Below are positions 59,196-64,000 of a DNA stretch of 64,000 nucleotides, piece after piece (within the stretch, counting starts at the first letter, position 1; the number at the start of each line of letters is the position of its first letter). Source of the DNA: Tumebacillus flagellatus (GTDB taxonomy: Bacteria > Bacillota > Bacilli > Tumebacillales > Tumebacillaceae). The notes beneath the pieces are model-generated. The model made no database searches, was not told the origin of the DNA, and was given only the letters and a program-made list of their open reading frames with translations. Position numbers and translations under genes: made by a program. The DNA is taken from contig NZ_JMIR01000015.1 in the NCBI RefSeq assembly GCF_000714935.1, forward strand, positions 31,111 to 95,110, in the 5' to 3' direction.

Positions 59196-59431
59196 GGCGT
59201 TTCTCCCCTTCCTGAATCGAAGCCTAAATTATCGAGATGATACCTTAGATGTTCGTTTTCTGTCAAGGAATTCCCTTTTGAAAACTTTTTCTGTGTTTCT
59301 GCAAAGAAATGTGTCAGATTGAGCGGACTCTCTCATATGAATGGAGTAGACACCTAAATTTCACGATTGGAAGTGTATCAATCTCCCAACTACGGGACAT
59401 ACAGGTAGTATACGATTTTGGAGGCGATATG
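59196..59431. other. Gap before the RsfA gene
   Basis: About 235 bases, moderately AT-rich, between divergent genes. It should contain the rsfA promoter. GTATC at 59371 and GGGACATAC at 59394 are loosely like a forespore promoter but too weak to call. No other structure seen. Confidence 0.4.
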
Positions 59432-59992
59432 ATGGAAACAGTTGAACGTTGGACCACCCGCTCAGACGCTTGGACGGCGGATGATGACCGAAAGTTAGCA
59501 GAAATTGTTCTGCGTCATATACGCGAAGGCAGCACGCAACTCAATGCGTTTGTGGAATCGGCCAACTTGCTGGGCCGTACACCTGCTGCGTGTGGGTATC
59601 GGTGGAACGGTGTCGTCCGCAAGCATTACGAAGACGGCATCAAAGAGGCGAAGACCGCCAAGAAAGAGCGCCTCACCATCCGCCAACAAGCCAAACAGCG
59701 TCGGGTGTATGGTCCAGACTTGGATGATACGTCGCTCGACGGCATCATCCGCGCTCTGAAAAACCACGAACGCGAATACTTCAATCTGCAGGAGAAATCC
59801 CGCCTCTTGGAGCAGAAAGTGATGGAGATGGAAGTGCAGCTCCAACAACTCGCCGAGGAAAACCACTCGCTTCGCACCGGACAAAACCCCTTGAACGAAG
59901 ACTCTAAAACCCTGCTTGAAATCATGGATCGGGCGCGCAAGATTCTTGAGTTGGAACAACAAGGAACGGAACAGACGGAACATGCGGAATGA
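59432..59992 (+). CDS. rsfA: RsfA-type prespore-specific transcriptional regulator
   Basis: Myb/SANT-like DNA-binding N-terminus (VERWTTRSDAWTADDDRKLA, GRTPAACGYRWNGVVRKHYE) followed by a coiled coil (residues 110-150: NLQEKSRLLEQKVMEMEVQL). This is the B. subtilis RsfA family, a forespore regulator that tunes sigma-F genes. GGAGG sits seven bases before ATG 59432; ATG 59429 is too close. The frame is open for another 40 codons upstream but without homology. About 186 residues. A terminator follows. Confidence 0.88.
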   Translation: METVERWTTRSDAWTADDDRKLAEIVLRHIREGSTQLNAFVESANLLGRTPAACGYRWNGVVRKHYEDGIKEAKTAKKERLTIRQQAKQRRVYGPDLDDTSLDGIIRALKNHEREYFNLQEKSRLLEQKVMEMEVQLQQLAEENHSLRTGQNPLNEDSKTLLEIMDRARKILELEQQGTEQTEHAE

Positions 59993-59999
59993 GAGAAAA

Positions 60000-60040
60000 A
60001 GAGAGTCCACTCCCGAGGGTGACGGACTCTCTTTTTTTTG
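60000..60040 (+). terminator. Terminator of rsfA
   Basis: Stem GAGAGTCC / GGACTCTC with a 15-base loop and eight T. A half-copy of the same sequence (GACGGACTCTTTTTTG) recurs about 75 bases on. Confidence 0.85.
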
Positions 60041-60126
60041 GAAAAATAAACGGTTCCTGCAGAAGCGGTACACTGAGAGTTTTCCTCCGAGGCTGACGGA
60101 CTCTTTTTTGCCCGCGGGTTTGTCAG

Positions 60127-61653
60127 TTAGCGGGTTTTCAGTTGGTCGTCGTAGAGTCGGACGAACGAGTAGCCCACTTCCGCACGCGTGGCGGGCTTGT
60201 CGACGTTGAAGTTCGGGTAGAGCAGGTTGTGCTCCTTGGCGATCGAGACGTAGCCGTCGTACCAGTTGGTTTTCGGGCGGCTTTGCGCGTCTTGGTCGTA
60301 TTGCGGGCCGAGCATCCGCACGAGGATCGCCATCACTTCCGCCCCCGTGATCTCGCCGAGCGGGTTGTAGGTGGTCGTCGACGTGCCGTAGACGAGCTTG
60401 TGCTTCAGCGCGACGGCGATATACGGGTTCGCCCAGCCGTTAACGTCGACGTCGGAGAATTGCTGGGTCGGCGCGCCCACTTCGTCGTCCAAGTGCGCGC
60501 CGGAGACGAGGATCTTCGCGAATTGCTCGCGGGTGACCGGCTCCTTCGTGCCGTACGTGCCGTCGGTGTGACCCACCATCACGCCGAGGTTGGCGAGTTT
60601 GATGTCATCGGCGTAGTACGGGTGCGAGAACGGCAAGTCCGGGAACGCCGGCGTCCACGTTGCCGATTTCACGGCGTTCTCGTCGTGGAGTTTTTGGAAG
60701 ACCGTTTTGTTGTTGAGCAGATCGGAGTATGCCATGACGACGCTCTGCGTGGTCATCGCGTTGGCGTCGCCGCCAAGCGTGTACGCAAACCCGCCGTTGT
60801 CGGTGCGAAACGACTTCAAGAAGCTGAACAGGTCGCGGCCGTTCTTGGAGTAGCTTTTCGGGTCGATGCCGTAGGAGATCAACGCTTCCAGCACCGTGGC
60901 GGCGGAGTCCGGGTTGTCCGTTGCTTCGTTGGAGAAGCCGCCGCTCGGGTTTTGGATGTTTTTGAGGTAGGTCAGGGCTTTTTGGACGGAGGGGTTGGCG
61001 GCGTCCAGACCCAGCGCTTTCATGGCGATCAGAGCAAACGCCGTCGTGTCCGGGTTGGAGCCCGTCCCCGCCGACCAGTTAAAACCGCCGTCGGCGTGCT
61101 GTTTGGAAAGCAGATAGTCGCGGGCTTTGTCGGCGTTCGGGATCGCGACCCCTGCCGAGTAGAGCGCGAGAATGCCGTAGATGTGCGCGTTCAGCAGGTC
61201 TTCCCCGTCGCCGTAGATGGTGTCGGCAAATTTGCCGTCCGGACGTTGCGAGGAGAGCACGGCTTGGACGAAGTCTTTTTTGCCAAACGCGCGCGGGTTT
61301 TGGTTTGCGGCGAGCAGACCGAGCAACGTGCTTTCAAAGTCGGTGGTCGCGTCGCTGAGGTTGACGTTGCGGCGGACTTCCGAATCGCGGTACGTGACGC
61401 CGTTCGTGCCGTCTGCGTTGCTCCACTTCGACGCGGTCACAGATTCGCCTGCCGCGTAGAGGGCGACGGACGGCCAGCCGACGGTGTAGTGGAACGAGTT
61501 TTTCTGCAGGGCGTCATGGAGGTAGTTCAGAGCGCTGTTGCGCTGATCGGCGATCGAGAGGTCGCCCGCGTTGGCGGTCGCGGCAAGCGCCGGTTGCGCG
61601 AACAGACTCAGAGCGAGCAGAGAGACAGCGACGGTCTTAGTTGCGGTTTTCAT
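60127..61653 (-). CDS. Secreted alpha/alpha-toroid (prenyltransferase/squalene-oxidase repeat) protein with three SLH domains
   Basis: The signal peptide ends LFAQPALA (about residue 24). Residues 35-330 are terpenoid-cyclase-type repeats (LLSKQHADGGFNWSAGTGSN, IQNPSGGFSNEATDNP, FRTDNGGFAYTLGG). Residues 345-508 hold three S-layer homology domains (ADDIKLANLGVMVGHTDGTY, TREQFAKIL; VNGWANPYIAVALKHK; TRAEVGYSFV). It therefore sits on the wall outside the cell. It overlaps the ECF S-component gene by 17 bases. The same toroid fold binds vitamin B12 in animal intrinsic factor and transcobalamin, so capture of the imported vitamin is likely (inference). Confidence 0.88.
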   Translation of the reverse strand: MKTATKTVAVSLLALSLFAQPALAATANAGDLSIADQRNSALNYLHDALQKNSFHYTVGWPSVALYAAGESVTASKWSNADGTNGVTYRDSEVRRNVNLSDATTDFESTLLGLLAANQNPRAFGKKDFVQAVLSSQRPDGKFADTIYGDGEDLLNAHIYGILALYSAGVAIPNADKARDYLLSKQHADGGFNWSAGTGSNPDTTAFALIAMKALGLDAANPSVQKALTYLKNIQNPSGGFSNEATDNPDSAATVLEALISYGIDPKSYSKNGRDLFSFLKSFRTDNGGFAYTLGGDANAMTTQSVVMAYSDLLNNKTVFQKLHDENAVKSATWTPAFPDLPFSHPYYADDIKLANLGVMVGHTDGTYGTKEPVTREQFAKILVSGAHLDDEVGAPTQQFSDVDVNGWANPYIAVALKHKLVYGTSTTTYNPLGEITGAEVMAILVRMLGPQYDQDAQSRPKTNWYDGYVSIAKEHNLLYPNFNVDKPATRAEVGYSFVRLYDDQLKTR

Positions 61654-62377
61654 GAGGCGGCACCTCCAAGGGTTGAAGTGGTTGCAGGGTGGTGACAGTT
61701 AGTTTTTTTCGGAACCGCCAGAGAATCGGCAGGAAGCGGCGGGTCAGCAAGAGTGCAAAGATGACGTTCGATGCGGCGTGCGAGATGTCGAAGAGCAGCG
61801 AAGAGGTGTTGGTGAGCAGCCACGTTTTGAACGTCAACGGGTAGACGGTGGACAGCCATGTCCAGAGATTCAGGATCCAGCCGAAGAGAAAGCCCCATAC
61901 GAGGCCGAATGCGGCGAGTTCGTAGGAGGTGACGCGCGGGCCGCGCCATTTGCCGAACAGTCCGGCGCTGGCTCCGGCGAGTCCCCACGCGAGCATCTGC
62001 CACGGGGTCCAGCCCCCTTCGCCGAAGTAGATGTTCGACACGACGGCAGCGGTGGCGCCGACCATGAAACCCGCGCGCGGGCCGAACACGTAGCCCGCGA
62101 GGATGACGAGATACGTCGTCGGCTTGAAGTTCGGGAACGGCGCGAAGATGATCCGCCCGACGACCGCAAACGCCGCGAGAGACGCGATGACGGCAATCTC
62201 CTTGGAAGAGACGTGCGAGCGTTCGTAGCGCAAGTAGAAAAGTCCGAGCCCGAGCAGGAGCAAGACGAGCGACGCAACCGACCAGTTCAGGTCGCCGTCG
62301 GGCAGAAGCGTGTACGCGACGTAGACGCCGCCGAGGGCGAGGAGGACGAAAAGCCAAGAAAGCAGTCGGCGTTTCAT
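61637..62377 (-). CDS. ECF transporter substrate-binding (S) component, CbrT-like
   Basis: Membrane protein of 246 residues with two extra N-terminal helices and a six-helix core. Core landmarks are IAVIASLAAFAVVGRIIFAP, FPNFKPTTYLVILAGYVFGP, RAGFMVGATAAVVSNIYFGE and GWTPWQMLAWGLAGASAGLF. This pattern is that of the cobalamin S-component group, but B12 specificity is inferred from the pattern and context only. ATG at 62377 overlaps the ATPase stop as ATGA. The T component is not in the window. Confidence 0.85.
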   Translation of the reverse strand: MKRRLLSWLFVLLALGGVYVAYTLLPDGDLNWSVASLVLLLLGLGLFYLRYERSHVSSKEIAVIASLAAFAVVGRIIFAPFPNFKPTTYLVILAGYVFGPRAGFMVGATAAVVSNIYFGEGGWTPWQMLAWGLAGASAGLFGKWRGPRVTSYELAAFGLVWGFLFGWILNLWTWLSTVYPLTFKTWLLTNTSSLLFDISHAASNVIFALLLTRRFLPILWRFRKKLTVTTLQPLQPLEVPPHENRN

Positions 62378-64000
62378 CGGGAGTCCTCCGCGTTGGAAGT
62401 CTGTTGCAAGGCAAGATCGTTCGATGCGGAGCCCAATTGCGTGCCGCGCTGCCCCGATGCGCTGGCGGGCGTTTTTTTCAAAAACTCCGCGCCGTCGCGG
62501 ATGGTGACGAGACCTTCTTGGACGCCGTGGAAGACGCGTGCCGTCTGCGGGGAGTAGAACAGACCGCGCGTAAGCATCTCTTGCGGAGTGCCTTCCGCGA
62601 CGACGAGACCGTCGTCCAGCAGCAAGACCCGACCGGCGTACTCCGCGGCAAATTCGATGTCGTGCGTGATCAGCACGACGGTCCCGCCGGCCGCCGTGTA
62701 CGCCGTCAGCCAATCGCCAAGCCGCTCCTTCTGCCCGAAATCAAGCCCCCGCGTCGGCTCGTCCAACAGCAACGCGTGCGGCTGTTGCACCAATACGGTC
62801 ATCAGCGCCGCCCGTTGCCGCTCTCCCCCGCTGAGGTCCCGCGGGTTGCGTTCCAGATGCGCCAGAAGTCCCAAACTCTCCGCCACATCCCGCAAGACCC
62901 GCTCTCCTTCGTCATCTCCGACCGACAGCCCGACCAGCTTCCGCGAAAACTCGCACTCCTCGCGCAACGTCTCGTGGAACAGATAGTCGCTCGGATTCTG
63001 CGACAGATAGCCGAGCTTCCCCGCCAACTCCGCGGGATCGACCTCCCGCAAATCCCGTCCGGCAAAAAACACCCTGCCTTCCTCCGGTTTGGCGAGCGCC
63101 GCAAAGTGGCGCAACAGCGTACTTTTTCCCGCGCCGTTCGCTCCGAGCAGGGCGGTGAACTGCCCGCGCCCGATCTTCACGCGCAAGCCTTTCAACACGT
63201 CCTGCCCCTCGGGATAGCTGAAATGCACGTCCCGCGCTTCCAGCAACACGTCGGCCGGGTCGAGCTTCCCTCCGCCAAACAGGTTTCGCATCACTTGCGA
63301 GAGTTTGGAAGAGAGCCCGCGCCGTTGCTTGGGCTCGTCCGACGCAGACGCCGCTTGCATCGCGCCCTCTTCGCGCCGCACGATCTGCCGCGCTTCCTTC
63401 ACCGTCAACGGGCGCTCTGCACGACCGCCCTCGACAAACAGCTTCGTCACCGGCACGAGCAATTCCGGGCGTTGATCCGCTGCGAAGCGCGCAAACCCGG
63501 TCGGCGACCCGTCGTACTCGATCCGCCCTTGATGCAGCGCCACCACGCGGTCGGCAAGGTGAACGACGCGGTCGAGGCGCTGTTCCACCAGCACGACGGT
63601 GAGGCCCAGTTCTTCATTGAGCCGCTTCACCAAATCGAGAATCTCTTGCGCCGCTCCGGGGTCGAGTTGCGACGTCGGCTCATCGAGCAAGAGCACGTCC
63701 GGTTGCAACGCCATCACCGAAGCGATGGCGACTTTTTGCTTTTCGCCGCCGGAGAGGTCGGCGGTGCGCTTGTGCCGCAACGGGGCAAGATCGAAGAAAT
63801 TCAGCACCTCCGCCACGCGGCGGCGCATCTCCGCCGGATGCACTTGTGCGTTCTCCAAGCCGAACGCGATTTCGCGCTCCACTTCCGTCATGACCAACTG
63901 CTTCTCCGGGTCTTGAAACACCATGCCGACATGCGCGGCGATGCGGCGGTTGCCGAATTCAGAGAGCAACTTCCCCCGAAAGCGCACCTCCCCGCCGACC
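62374..64000 (-). CDS. Double-domain ECF transporter ATPase (partial, runs off right edge)
   Basis: Two ABC domains in one chain energise the vitamin importer. Domain 1 is cut at the window end: its Walker A is missing, but Q-loop GMVFQDPEKQLV, signature LSGGEKQKVA and Walker B LLLDEPTSQLDPG are present. Domain 2 (from about 250) is complete: FTALLGANGAGKSTLLRHFA, YLSQNPSDYLFH, LSGGERQRAALM, LLLDEPTRGLDFGQ, LITHDIEF. A GTG at 63987 could be read as a start, but it lies inside domain 1, so the gene continues beyond 64000. It overlaps the S component gene as ATGA. Confidence 0.92.
   Translation of the reverse strand, partial: VGGEVRFRGKLLSEFGNRRIAAHVGMVFQDPEKQLVMTEVEREIAFGLENAQVHPAEMRRRVAEVLNFFDLAPLRHKRTADLSGGEKQKVAIASVMALQPDVLLLDEPTSQLDPGAAQEILDLVKRLNEELGLTVVLVEQRLDRVVHLADRVVALHQGRIEYDGSPTGFARFAADQRPELLVPVTKLFVEGGRAERPLTVKEARQIVRREEGAMQAASASDEPKQRRGLSSKLSQVMRNLFGGGKLDPADVLLEARDVHFSYPEGQDVLKGLRVKIGRGQFTALLGANGAGKSTLLRHFAALAKPEEGRVFFAGRDLREVDPAELAGKLGYLSQNPSDYLFHETLREECEFSRKLVGLSVGDDEGERVLRDVAESLGLLAHLERNPRDLSGGERQRAALMTVLVQQPHALLLDEPTRGLDFGQKERLGDWLTAYTAAGGTVVLITHDIEFAAEYAGRVLLLDDGLVVAEGTPQEMLTRGLFYSPQTARVFHGVQEGLVTIRDGAEFLKKTPASASGQRGTQLGSASNDLALQQTSNAEDSR

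Noticed and set aside
59371..59403. Forespore (sigma-F/G) promoter before rsfA
   Set aside because: Only a loose resemblance in the -35 box and several mismatches in the -10 box; the expectation from the gene's role is not evidence.
60142..61695. Long plus-strand open frame opposite the toroid-SLH gene
   Set aside because: It is a by-product of GC-rich codon use on the other strand; the minus-strand protein has clear domains, signal peptide and ribosome site. The same applies to the long opposite-strand frames over yhbH, prkA, bioB/D, acn and others.
1..64000. tRNA, rRNA, CRISPR arrays, insertion sequences, riboswitches
   Set aside because: I looked for conserved tRNA arms, regularly spaced repeats, terminal inverted repeats with transposases and known riboswitch cores and saw none. 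This was by eye, so short or diverged examples could be missed.

Overview
The window looks like a chromosomal stretch of a high-GC, endospore-forming member of the Bacillales. The gene content and protein style fit the Alicyclobacillaceae (Tumebacillus-like), but that genus placement is inference. Sporulation genes are scattered through it: prkA-yhbH-spoVR, a CotS-type coat kinase, a YhcN lipoprotein and an RsfA-type regulator. B. subtilis-type families (YgzB, YktB, YpmS, YunD, SigO/RsoA, BioW) and consistent AGGAGG ribosome binding sites support the same view. I saw no rRNA, tRNA, CRISPR array or insertion sequence.

Layout. 1-3.2 kb: catabolite-controlled sugar ABC importer. 3.3-5.6 kb: class III adenylate cyclase convergent with an FHA-winged-helix regulator. 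5.6-9.7 kb: a split peptidoglycan synthase (class B PBP plus lipoprotein glycosyltransferase) and an MFS exporter. 9.8-14.3 kb: prkA-yhbH-spoVR. 14.6-18.2 kb: TetR with a YhgE-type exporter and its ATPase. 18.3-23.0 kb: HTH-TPR regulator, HAD phosphatase, trmL, HD-GYP protein, amidase-fold protein. 23.2-29.9 kb: IclR, aconitase, isocitrate dehydrogenase family enzyme, M29 aminopeptidase, CotS. 29.9-36.5 kb: SDR, DUF523, queG, rnhA, and two ABC export units, one with a TetR and a three-site operator array. 36.6-40.6 kb: YhcN lipoprotein and a holin/endolysin cassette behind LexA boxes. 40.6-43.0 kb: nth, a YunD-type nucleotidase and a small acidic protein. 43.1-45.4 kb: a membrane-cupin fusion and a TPR receptor/exported peptide pair. 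45.5-50.6 kb: YktB, a dehydrogenase, a mismatch glycosylase, a TetX-like monooxygenase with its TetR, a cupin and a degenerate receiver. 50.7-55.9 kb: bioWAFDB with a BirA operator. 56-60 kb: MgtC, a SigO/RsoA-type split sigma factor, a ferritin-like protein, a Cof phosphatase and RsfA. 60.1-64 kb: an ECF vitamin transporter with an S-layer-anchored alpha/alpha-toroid protein, cut by the right edge.

The most interesting parts are: (1) a two-gene quorum-sensing-like cassette (44067-45337), in which a Rap-like TPR protein is followed by a 54-residue exported peptide carrying the motif VAADD(H/P)PLPM twice; (2) an orphan lysis module (37485-39506) with a LexA-box promoter, a leader terminator and a second amidase whose catalytic Glu is Lys; (3) a two-subunit sigma factor; (4) an SLH-anchored toroid protein coupled to an ECF importer, possibly a bacterial analogue of intrinsic factor; (5) several TetR circuits whose operators can be read directly, including three AAAC-N4-GTTT palindromes at an exact 13-bp period.
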